NCBI GenBank assembly: GCA_037951105.1 | Contig: JBAMJV010001335.1 | Location: 62,001-126,000, forward strand | DNA: 64,000 nt | From: Echinarachnius parma | Lineage: Eukaryota > Echinodermata > Echinoidea > Clypeasteroida > Echinarachniidae | Direction of reading: 5' to 3' | Shown here: one piece after another, positions 47,521 to 58,332 of the stretch | Position numbering within the stretch: position 1 is the first letter of the stretch | How the letters are laid out: each line of letters opens with the position of its first letter | The notes under the pieces: model-generated | What the model saw: only the letters and a program-made list of their open reading frames with translations | What the model was told of the DNA's origin: nothing | Database searches by the model: none | Position numbers and translations under genes: made by a program

Positions 47521-50500
47521 CCCCCTCCACAGGGCATTTATTGGTATAAGTAAAACAAAATTAAACATAGCATGACATTTACAAGCATATCATAACAATA
47601 ACAATACATGAACCATAAATGAACCGTCGTATAATTTCTTTGTATAAATATAACTATTTAAACAATATCAGAAAACATACTTCTCAAGGAAAACCATTTT
47701 TTATCAAAGTATTTACCATGACCTTTCAAACTAAATATATATTTTTCATTTTTATAATATGAAATTGAAGCTGATTTAAACTGAGAAAATACAGGTATTT
47801 TATTCACTAGTTTACTTCGAAATATTATTTGCTTACTAACGAACAATAAACAGTTTATTGCTCTATTATTTAAACCTCTTAATCCAAACAATATATTTTC
47901 ATTTGTAAAATGTATGTTACAACCAGCACTTATGTTAATCCATCTTTCTAGTTTTGCCCATATAATTTTAACAAATTGACAATCACAAAATAAATGAGTA
48001 ATTGTTTCAGTATGAGCATTACAAAAGGAACATAATTCAGTTTCAACCATGTTCAATTTAAACAATATGTCGTTTGTAAACAAAATTCTATGTAATATTG
48101 TAAATTGAAACCAACGTAAATTAACATCAATAGAACAATTAAATGCAAGAGCACAATACTTCTGCCATATGGATTCATCAATATTAAAAAACCTTTTCCA
48201 TTTTGTATAGCTTTTACATTCTTCCCTTTTTTGTTGTAATAATAAAGCATATATATGCGAGCATCCTTTTCGAAATTGACAAATAAGGGAAATTAAATCT
48301 AATCTTAAAGGCTGTTCCATTTTCACAAAAATACCACAACGGTTATTGAAACCAGATTTATTAGCTTCACATAGGCCAAAGTATTGCAAAAAATTAACTG
48401 TAATTTGATATTTCAATTTAAATTCATTGAGTGACAAAAAAGTTCCATCTTCATCTAACAAATCGTTAATACATATTATACCCTTTTCGTACCAAGAACT
48501 ATAAAATACACACACGTTATTCACCTGAATATGACTATTAAACCATAGAGGCTGACATGATATATCGCGAAAACTTTTAGACTGTAAAATACTATAAGCC
48601 AAAAAAACATTTTTCCAAAAAGGGTTAGTTGCACCTATTGACAATCTTAAAAAGTGAACATCACCAAAAGTAGGGTTCAATTGACAATTTTTGGGCATAA
48701 ATGTATGCATTAAATTATCAATAAAAGAATCTATATTACCAAAAAAGTATCTTCTCATCCATGATATTTTCAATGAATGAACATGTGAGTATATATCTAT
48801 CATTTTGGCTCCTCCCAAATGATAGGGTTGTATCATTTGTTTCCTACTTATTTTGTCAGGTTTATGATTCCAAATAAATTCAAAAAATGACTTTTGTAAT
48901 AATTTCATAATTTCATCAGAGGGGTTCGGTAATGATAAAAATAAATAATTTAACTTTGATACTAATAAGGATTTTACAACTATTATTCTACCAAACACTG
49001 TTAACGATCTTTTCAACCAGAGAGTCATTTGAGAGTTAATATGTAAAATTTGTGTATAAAAATTATGATCAACCATATCGTGCAAGTCACCCGAGAAATC
49101 GATGCCTAAATATTTAAAATAACCATCAAAAACCCAATCTAAATTTTCTTCCGTACACAAAGAATCTTTCCTTTCTTTATATCTCCCTATCCACATTACT
49201 TTAGTTTTGTGTTTATTTAAACTCAACCCTGATGCAGCTTCAAAAGTATTTAAAATTTCTATCGTTTTCTTCAAATCATCTTCTGTACCATCTAAAGTAA
49301 TTAGAGTATCATCAGCATACTGAATTATTTTGTGCTGAACATTTGCTATTTTTATCCCATTTATACCATCACATTTTCTTACCATTATACTTAATATTTC
49401 TGCACATAAAAGAAAAATGTATGGAGACAGAGGGTCACCTTGATGACATCCTCTTTCTATATTAAATCTGTTTGTCATATGACCATTGACCATAGCGCAT
49501 GACGATGCATTCTCATAAAAAAGTTTAATCCATGATTTTATTGAATCACCAAAATTAAAAAAGTCCAGAGCCTGAAAAATAAAGTCGTGTGATATTGAGT
49601 CGAAGGCTTTTTCAAAATCTATTATCAACAAAAGTCCAGGAATATCATTTAAATCCGTGTATAACATCAAATCAAACAAAAGACGTATATTTTCCCCAAT
49701 AAATCGTCCAGACATGAAACCCTTTTGACTTTCATTAATCACAAAAGGTAATATTTGTTTAATCCGGTTTGCAATACAAGATGAAGCTATTTTATATATA
49801 ACATTTAATAAAGAAATAGGTCTCCAGTTTGATAACAATTTTCTATCTTTATTTCCTTTTGGTATTAATGTAATCACTCCCATTTTATGCGCTTCAGTCA
49901 TATGACCATTAAAATATGCATAATTCAATGATCGAAGTAAAAAATACTTTATACTGCCCCAAAAAAACTTTTAAAATTCAACTGTAAAACCATCCATTCC
50001 TGGAGATTTATTATTTTTCATATTTGTAATAACTTGAAAAACCTCGTCAATTACCAAAGGACCTTCTAAAGAATCTTTCATCTGCACATTCAATTTCGGG
50101 ATGTTTCTTGATTGAAAAAGATCCCAATCAAAGTCGGATACAGGTTTATGCTTATATAATTTAGAGTAAAAAAGATGTACTTCAAATGAAACATTTGGAT
50201 TTTGAATTATATTACCTTGATCATCAATCAGTGTTTTAATTTGTCTATTAATACGATTTTGTTTTTCTAAGTTCAAAAAGAACTTTGAGGGTTTTTCACC
50301 AAACTCCATCCATTGTAACTTTGAACGAAGAATTGCGTCATCGACTTTTTGTTTTCTTAAATCTTCCAAACTATTTTTTTAATCTTCCAATTCTTCAATA
50401 ATATCTTTATTATCTAAAACATAAATAATCTTATTTTCTAAATCACTAATTTCTTTTTCTAATTTAGTTTCATTTTTCATACACCGTTTTCTTTTCATAC

Positions 50501-51461
50501 TTGAATATGATATTGTCTCACCTCTTATCATCATTAATAATGTATTAAAAAATAACTGATCATCTATAGAAAATCTATAATTTTCAAAGTTACATTTATC
50601 TAAGTCTAATTCATCATAAGACACTTCATCCACCGAATACATTACAATATTCTCTTTAATTACATGTTTAACTTTCTGTACATATTCTTCATCTTTCAAC
50701 AACGAATTATTAAATTTCCAATAACCTTTACCTGTATGTATCTTTTCTAAATTCAAAGACAAGCATACTAATGAATGGTCTGTCCTATATCCTGGTAATA
50801 TTTTCAATTTATCTATAACTGACATTAATTCTTTTGTAACAAGAAAAAAATCCAATCTTGCCATTTTTACCGGATTTGGCTGTCGCCAAGAAAAACTTTT
50901 TTTTAAAGGATACAATTCTCTCCAAGGATCAATCAAATTTAAATTCTGTTTTAAATGACTAACTCTATTTTTTGCCAATGGGTTATTAATGCGAATATAA
51001 TTGTAAGTGTCTAAATCAAAATCCTGTACCAGATTCCAATCACCACAAATAATAGTAAATGGGTTTTCAAATTCCAATATACATTTTTCTATCTGACCAT
51101 AAAAAAGGGGACTGTCAGTGTTGGGACCATACAAAGATACTAATGTAATATCATAATCAAATATCCTAATATGGAGTACAACAAAATTTCCATTATCATC
51201 TTCTTTACTATCTAAAATATCGACTGTTATGCCTCCACTAAACAAAATTGCCACTCCTCTTGAGTTTGAAGCTTTACAACTAATAAAACATTGACCACCC
51301 CATTCTTTTTTAAGGTTTTCTCGATCTAAATCAATAAAATGCGTATCTTGTAAGCAACATATATGATATTTATTTAATATTAAAAATTGAAACAATTCAT
51401 GTCTTTTGTCCTTATTTGCTAGACCACGACAATTCATAGAAACAACATCTACCTTAGACAT
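47491..51461 (-). mobile_element. L1/Tx1-like non-LTR retrotransposon, ORF2 plus poly(A) tail
   Basis: A T run at 47491-47520 on the plus strand is the poly(A) tail of a minus-strand element. ORF2 runs 51461 to 47658. Upstream sequence to about 52650 may be 5' UTR or ORF1 debris, but no ORF1 is readable. The element lies in the large intron of the third gene, on the same strand as that gene. Confidence 0.88.
47658..51461 (-). pseudogene. LINE ORF2: endonuclease-reverse transcriptase with two in-frame stops
   Basis: 1268 codons in one frame, broken only by TAA at 50381-50379 and TAA at 49973-49971. The N-terminal part has APE-type endonuclease motifs: NCRGL, QDTHF (Asp where Glu is usual), GDWNLV, ARLDFFL and RTDHSLV. 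The middle has reverse transcriptase motifs: LIPKGNKD, NWRPISLLNV, DFEKAFDS, GCHQGDPLSPYIF, YADDT and KYLGI. The C-terminus has a zinc-binding CSFC...THLFCDC motif near codon 1170. Known: this set and order are those of L1/Tx1-type ORF2 proteins, which nick target DNA and copy their own RNA. With no frameshift in 3.8 kb the insertion looks young. Clade assignment is tentative. Confidence 0.9.
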
Positions 51462-51479
51462 ATATAACTGACATCATAA

Positions 51480-54060
51480 AGGATATAAATCCAATACACC
51501 CTGTGGAGATTTTTACAATTGGCACACACAACATTGAACATACACAAAACACATTTACACATATTACTATTCATACGCAAACTCAAGGAACTTTAAAAAA
51601 AAATTAAAAAGCTCCGCAAATTGACCATGGAATTTTAAAATAAAGGCTTCGTAAAGTCATTTGTATGATAATTCAAGATAACAAAAAATTAAAAATAAAC
51701 CAATTAACAAAAAAAAAAAAAATATTAATTAAAAAATGTTGATAAATAAATGAATATTGGAAAAATAAGGAAATAGAGAAATGAAGAAAAAAGACAAGTA
51801 TCGAAGGAGAAAAGAAGGCAGCAAGGACTAGGAGTAAGCAGGAATATCAAAATATGAATACCCTTCTCTAACATGTCTAAGCTTACCTCTAAATCTGAAT
51901 ACCCTTCCCTAACATGTCTAAGCTTACCTCTAAATCTTCCCATATTATTAGCTTCTTCTTTTTTTTAATGAGGAAAAAATTAATAAAAAATAAAAAATAA
52001 AAATATACACTCGCAATTGTACAAGAATTACAAGTGCCCCAGCATAACTACAATTAGAATCTCGCAGTTATTAGTTGTCAAAAAATCTCAATAAACTTCT
52101 TCCCCCCAACCCTTTTTTTCTTTCCAAATTCAAAAATCATAAAAGAGTATTAATAGCGTTTTAAACAGTCGCATTTAAATAAGCGAATTAAGCAGTATAA
52201 AAGTCATAATAAAAGTTGCATCCCAACCGGTGTACATACGATCGTCTTACATGTCTTTCAATAGACCGATTCGGTAATGCACTCCAACGGTACGCGCATG
52301 ACGGCATCCCCCACGCCGGCTGGCCCAACCATAGCAACCAAGAACAGCAAGTAATAGCTAGTATAGCTTGCCGATCCTAGTCATTACAGCTAATCCCACC
52401 GACAAAGAGTCCGCCACCACAAGCACACCACCCTTATACAACACCGAATCGGTCTATTATATACACGGAGATTAAGAGAAAAAAAGAAAACAAAGAGAGA
52501 GAAAGAAAGCGGGAGCGAAGGAGGTCAACATCATGACTTCTGCGAAAAGGAAGAACTAAACTATAAATAAAGGAATAGAATTATAACGTATAATCAACAG
52601 TAAGATTAACGTATTTCAATCCCGATCCTTACTCATAAAACAGCTGAACCTGTGTCATACATATACGTTTCAGTTGTATAACGGGTATGGTAGCGTAAAA
52701 TTTCAAATTAACAGTCGTAATCTCTCCCAGTGGTATTTGAATGAACACATACACAGTGACAGTTGCCAATGTGTCAGGCCTTCCATAAACCATAATATTT
52801 ACGCAAAATCTATTTATATCAATTTATATTTAAAGGGGCAATTCTATTATATTGAAACTAATTATTTAGAGGTATAACTGTTATATTATACCAACAAATC
52901 ATAATTATAATTCAATAGTGCTAAAAAAAATTAAATAAATGAATATAAAATTCAATGAAATTACTACTTTCTTTCAAAAATAACCACTAAAGAGAAAATT
53001 GAGCAATTAGTATAGAGGGCACTTCACAACATACCCCTTCATAAAACAATATAAACCTGACTATCAAATTTAAAAGAACAAACAATCTTGATAACAAACA
53101 AAAACAAAAAACTCCATTTAATCGAAATCGGCTCAGAAACGGCCGAAATATCCATACCAATCAAAAAATATTTTAACTTTCTAGAGAATTATTATTATTT
53201 TTATTTTTATTTTTTTAAAAACAACTTTTCAACAATTCATTAATAATATCTCCACTGAATCACCACTCCAACAAAATCTTGATGAGTTTAATTAACATTT
53301 AGATATACAGATGTATATATTGAAATACTATGGGCAGGCTCTTAGTACCTGTATATGACATTATACTGTAGTGGTTTACAGAAATACCACGCAGGTATTA
53401 TAGACACTCAATATCTATCTATCTAGCTGTAGGGCCTGGAGGCAGGAATAGCAAGCTGGCTTAGGACTGGATTAATTAGTCACCTTTAGTCTGGCCTGAT
53501 ATATAATCCTATCTGACACTAATATATACCTTGAGGGGGACACTTAAAGACCCATTCCCCATTTTGCACAAGAGCAATACATTTGATGTCCCATTAACCA
53601 TTTTCAGAATGTACAAATGTTGATGTATATTTTAAACATTTTCCATAAATGTAATCCATAATAATATTAATTTCTAATCTTACTGAAATAAATGAAACCA
53701 AGAGGTCTTTGAAACATTCACATGATGGGGCAATAATTGCACTGAGATTGTAAACGATCCTTTCTTTAATGAGTTTATTTTTCTTTATATCGTACCACCA
53801 GAGAGGGGAAACGTATTACCCCAGGGTGCAAATATAAACCCCTCTTGGATTTGCAACTGCATGGGCCCATGCACTCACTCCCACAACAACATGCACGATC
53901 TTTATCAAATCAGTAACATCCCTTGAGATACCATATTGCTATTCTTACAAATATTACTCATGAAAGTACATGAATATGTACATGAATATTCTACATGAAT
54001 ATTGAAGAAAAAAGTGTATATGGGGCTTGAAACAACTCCAGCTGCTTGCTCGTTGCAAAA
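51480..54060. other. AT-rich stretch upstream of the LINE ORF2
   Basis: A 41-bp direct duplication (TAACATGTCTAAGCTTACCT in both copies) lies at 51858-51939. The rest is A-rich with no readable ORF1. Includes the 200-bp MITE at 52260. The 5' boundary of the LINE could not be placed. Confidence 0.5.
52260..52459. mobile_element. 200-bp MITE with AATAGACCGATTCGGT ends
   Basis: AATAGACCGATTCGGT at 52260 and ACCGAATCGGTCTATT at 52443 are perfect 16-bp inverted repeats. GC-rich interior unlike the flanks. Confidence 0.82.
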
Positions 54061-54076
54061 ACTGACACTCGTTAGG

Positions 54077-54418
54077 CAGGGCTCCACACTTACCTTTTTT
54101 GTCAGTGGCCCGGTCGGGCCAGTGAAATGATTTATTCCCCTTTTCTGGTGGCCCGAAAGAAAAATTTACTGGCCAAAAAATTGTATTTCATGAGTAAACT
54201 TTTTATTATTCCAAATATCACTCTTTCCTGATCAAACCTATGATTATAGATGAAGCATGACATGGAAGAAAACAAGATTTTTCTAATTTTGTCAATGTTG
54301 GGTTGAAAATCTGCTTGCCCGATCGGGCAACCAAAATATGACTTTTATACATTTTTGCTGGCCCGAAGTGCATTTTCACTGGCCCCAGGCCAGCGGCCAG
54401 TGCGAGTGTCGAGCCCTG
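54077..54418. mobile_element. 342-bp hAT-type MITE
   Basis: Ends CAGGGCTCCACACTT and AGTGTCGAGCCCTG are inverted repeats. A GTTAGG match flanks both sides, an imperfect 7-8 bp duplication. Interior has GGCCCGGTCGGGCCAG and TTGCCCGATCGGGCAA palindromes. Confidence 0.75.
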
Positions 54419-54439
54419 AGTTAGGGGTGTATACCCACA

Positions 54440-55180
54440 GGGAAACTTCCAATCATAAAGTCCCTTGAGATATCATTACTATTCCTTTAGAAACATATTA
54501 TTTTATGAACATACCTTCCTTATTATTGAGGTGAAAGGTGTGAGTGGGGCTTTAAACAACTCTGCTTGCTCATTGCATCAAAAACTGACACTTGTGAGGG
54601 TCTACTCCCACAGGGAAACTTCCAATCTTTCAGAGATCATCAAAGTCCCTTGAGGTATCATATCATTACTATTCCTTTAGAAACATATCATTCATGAAAG
54701 TACCTTCCTTATTATTGAGGTGAAAGGGGTGAGTGGGGCTTTAACAATCTGCTTGCTTGTTGTATCAAAAACTGACACTTGTGAGGGTCTACTCCCACAG
54801 GGAAACTTTCAATCTTTCAGAGATCTTCCCTTGTATTGACTAGTGATATCATACAAGCATATTACTCAATAAAGTATGCTCTATAATCATTGAGGCTAAA
54901 AATGTGAGTGATGATTTAACAGTCTGGTTGCTCGTTGCGAAGTCAAGGGATGTACTCCAACTGCGACACTCTCAATCTTTCAGGAATCATTAAAGTCCCT
55001 TGAGTTGACTTTTGATATTATTACTATTCTAAAGCACTCAAGAAAGTATGCTCTATAATCATTGAGGCGAAAAGCGTGAGTGGGAACTTCAACATTCTGC
55101 AAAAACTGACACTTGTCGAGGGACACTTTCAATCTTTCAGAGATCATTGAAGTCCCTTGAGGTATCATATAGCGTTTGGT
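54440..55180 (+). repeat. Diverged tandem repeat, about 190-200 bp, four units
   Basis: CCTTGAGATATCATTACTAT, CTTATTATTGAGGTGAAAGG and CTCCCACAGGGAAACTTCCA recur at about 54460, 54650 and 54840, then 55000 in weaker form. An earlier half unit precedes the MITE at 53920-54076. In the large intron of the third gene. Confidence 0.7.
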
Positions 55181-55539
55181 GACAGAAGAGCGATCCTATC
55201 AGGAAATTCAATTACTACTCGCATTTGATCTGTATGTCTGATCTCAGATCATGGATCATGGAGTCGCTTTATATCATTATATATCATTGTAAAGCACTTA
55301 GAGATGATTATCAATCATATTAGGCGTTATATAAATCGAATATCAATATTATTATGTTCATACATAAATTATCAGCAGTGGCTATCTTTATAGAAATTAA
55401 AATGCAAGTTCTCATTTATCAAAATTTTCATAATTATTAGCTATCAAGGGCAAAGCATCGCACATTGATCACATAGTGGGTGTGTCAAGAGTATCTATTA
55501 ATAATAGGTTTGATTTATATAGGGCCGAATATGATACAA

Positions 55540-55745
55540 TATCATCTCTTAGTGCTTTACACTATTATAACTCCGGTCGTAGGATACAATGCAAGCCAGC
55601 ACACATTGTGTGCACCATCTCCACTCCCTGGGGAACATTCCTTCCAAGCGGCTCATGGGCATTGAGATGATCCTTCACATAAAGGCTTTCACCATCTACC
55701 GGGTCCCCATTTATACACCTGGGTAGAGAGCAGTAATTGTGGATA
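55540..55745 (-). mobile_element. SINE-like repeat, copy 2
   Basis: Reverse complement of the 30285 family: CCGGTCGTAGGATACAATGC, CACACATTGTGTGCACCATC and CTCCCTGGGGAACATTCCTT. A tail fragment of the same family in plus orientation precedes it at 55262-55352. Confidence 0.7.
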
Positions 55746-55887
55746 AATTGTCTTGCTGAAGGACAAACACAATTGGAAAGCGCGCACTCTGCCAATCTTG
55801 CCACACCACATCCACTCTTATGCTCTCTGTTCCCTTTTGGACTTACATTTGTTGCCTGAAATACGAATTGGGTGGCCCTTAAAGGTC

Positions 55888-56059
55888 CAGGGTCCTGTTG
55901 TAGAAAAACTTACAATTGATTGTAAGGTTGCAATTAAATTTAAGTCAGATCATTTGACTAAATGCGCAAATCTGATTGGTTCATATGGGCATATTTTCTG
56001 ATTTGCAATTAATTGCAAATTTACAATCGATTGCAACCCTTTCTGCAACGGGACCCAGG
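55888..56059. mobile_element. MITE of the GTTGCAGAAAGAG family, copy 3
   Basis: CCAGGGTCCTGTTGTAGAAA pairs with TTTCTGCAACGGGACCCAGG. Interior ATGCGCAAATCTGATTGG shared with the other copies. Confidence 0.83.
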
Positions 56060-56649
56060 AGTCCAAATGCTTAATTATTTCAGTTTTATTTGTTAGAAAC
56101 AGTTCAAATTAATCAAAAAGATCCCACGTAGACTTGAAATAATAATAATAGTAATAATAATAATAATAATAATAATAGACATTTGTACAGCGCATATTGC
56201 AAAAAAAACCTCTAAGCGCTTACAAATATTGACATAAAATTAACTAAATTATAGGGTATATAGACAGTGGACACACAAGATATTAACCATCACAAAAGGC
56301 TAACTTTAACAAATTATGAGTTTTCAACCTGGACCTAAAAGTATCAACATTATGAGAAGTGCAAATATTGAGGGGAAAATTGTTCCATGGGGAAGAAGTA
56401 GCACAAGAAAAGGATCTTTCACCATATATTTTGAGCTAATTCTAAAAATACTAATTGGGTGCCCCTGTCAGGGAGTACAATTGGCTCAGATATTGCTCTT
56501 TTAGTTGTTAGAATATGTTGCAATGAGCCCCTAAACAGTTTAAGTTAATCAAAGAGACCTCTGAAAGGTTGAGCTATCACAAAAGTGACAAAAACCCTCT
56601 AGGGTCGAAGCACACATTTGGTGTGCTCAGGAGAGCAAACCAGTGCTAA

Positions 56650-56832
56650 TATAAGTGACTGATCTTCTCAATCCCTATAAGCTGCTTGGAAGGAATGCTC
56701 CCCAGGGAGTGGAGAAGGTACACATAATGTGTACAGACTGGCATTGTATCCTATGACCAGGATAATAATCGTGTTAAAAGGTTGAAGATGATAAGTCTGT
56801 TTCATATTTGGTATTACATTTATCAAACCTTG
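56650..56832 (+). mobile_element. SINE-like repeat, copy 3
   Basis: Plus orientation, sharing GCTTGGAAGGAATGCTCCCC and GGCATTGTATCCTATGACCA with copy 1 but more diverged at the tail. Confidence 0.65.
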
Positions 56833-56980
56833 TTAAAATTATTCATTCCTTTATAGATTGTACACCCAGGCACATCAGAAATAATTTAGACCCCCCCCCC
56901 CCCCCCCCCCCCGAGTTGGGTGTATGCCACTTTGAGGCCTCTGCTTATTGCTAACTGAGCAGACTAGCTTGGTACTTTAC

Positions 56981-57122
56981 CTGTATGGTTCCATTTGGTG
57001 CCAGTCCAAGAACTTGTTCGTTTCCCTGGTTGGTACCGAATACAGGGTTTGCGTAGAAGCCACCATAGGCGCTAGGAATCTGGGCTGATTGGCCGCTGGG
57101 GGATTTAGCCTTCGAGTAAAAC
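56981..57122 (-). CDS. Upstream exon of the same unrecognised gene
   Basis: 142 nt between acceptor TCTCTTTCCCAG and donor ATACAG|GTAAAG. Frame compatible with the 43097 exon gives FYSKAKSPSGQSAQIPSAYG, GFYANPVFGTNQGNEQ and VLGLAPNGTIQ. YANPVF fits an [FY]xNPxF endocytic-type motif and FANPSV in the last exon is similar, which would suit a receptor tail, but this is only a hint. Earlier exons are not found in the window. Codon choice and sharp splice sites support a real exon. Confidence 0.7.
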
Positions 57123-57219
57123 CTGGGAAAGAGAAAACGGAAACGAAATGAAAAAGCAAGAGTTAGCCCATTGCGTCAATACTGATAAGGCACAAAAATG
57201 ACAAAGAAAAAAACAAAAG

Positions 57220-57385
57220 GTTTGCAACAACTCCACCATAATTGTGCTAGGAATCTGGGCTGATTGGTCGCAGGGGGATTTAGCCTTCAGGTAAAACCTG
57301 TCAAAAAAAAATAAATGGAAACAAAATGAAAATGTAAGAGTTAGCCTGTTATGTCAAAACTGAAAAGTTACACAAATCAAGGTGT
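57220..57385 (-). pseudogene. Partial duplicate of the 57122 exon and its upstream intron
   Basis: GCTAGGAATCTGGGCTGATT and GGGGGATTTAGCCTTC are shared with 57070-57116, followed by the matching intron stretch GGAAAC(A/G)AAATGAAAA and AGAGTTAGCC. The donor-side half of the exon is not duplicated. Confidence 0.85.
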
Positions 57386-57617
57386 AAAAAGGCTTGCATC
57401 AAAGTCAGCACAATGCAGTCAGAACCAGAATCTAGAGTACTGAAGTAGTGATGTCCCATTAGTTTGTTATAAATATTATGAATGTAATGAATCTAAAAAA
57501 ATAAAATGAAATTTTATACAAACTAAGGTATTTCAATCATTCAATTTCTATAATGGTCCATTTTTTCTGTCAACTCTTTAATTTACAAATGAGTTATGAT
57601 ATATTTATCCACATTGT

Positions 57618-57663
<46 letters not shown>

Positions 57664-58332
57664 ACCAATATTTTTGAGTCTGAAGGGTTTCTCAAAACTG
57701 TTTTTAGCTTTAATTCCATGATGGGATCTTGAGTCCGGATCTGACAACTGCTTCTATGAGGTCCCTCCCGGCCCCTAGTAGACTGATCATGTGGGCTTGA
57801 CAGTATACTGGCTCCTAAACACGTGTCTTATAGTACAGCGGAACTAAAGGAGGCCATCCTAGCATTTTATTTCCCCCAAAAAATTATACACCTAATAAAT
57901 GTCCCTTGACAATTCCTCCAATATCTTAGCATTATTTGTAACCCTTAAAACTGTTGATTTTGCTGTAACCTGCTTTCTCTTTAAACCTCAACCAATTATA
58001 CAGTATTATTGGGAACCAGTCCTGAATGGGTTCAAATATCAATTTCTTTTTCACACATATTCTTCACCTCAATTTGTAGAACTTCAAACATGACTCAAAT
58101 ATATATATATATGGCACTACTAACAGTCATAAAAAAGTCTGAATGGGTATAATAGTTGTTCATAATATGGAAGAATGTGTATAGAAATAATCTTGAATGG
58201 ACTTTGAAAGAATTCCTATAACATCCTGTTACACAGAAAGAAACTCCATCAAGACGAGAGAACAACAGTTTCCAGAAGCCTGACAAATATTAAACAGACT
58301 GAAATGGATGAAGATGCATATTTTGCAGACCT

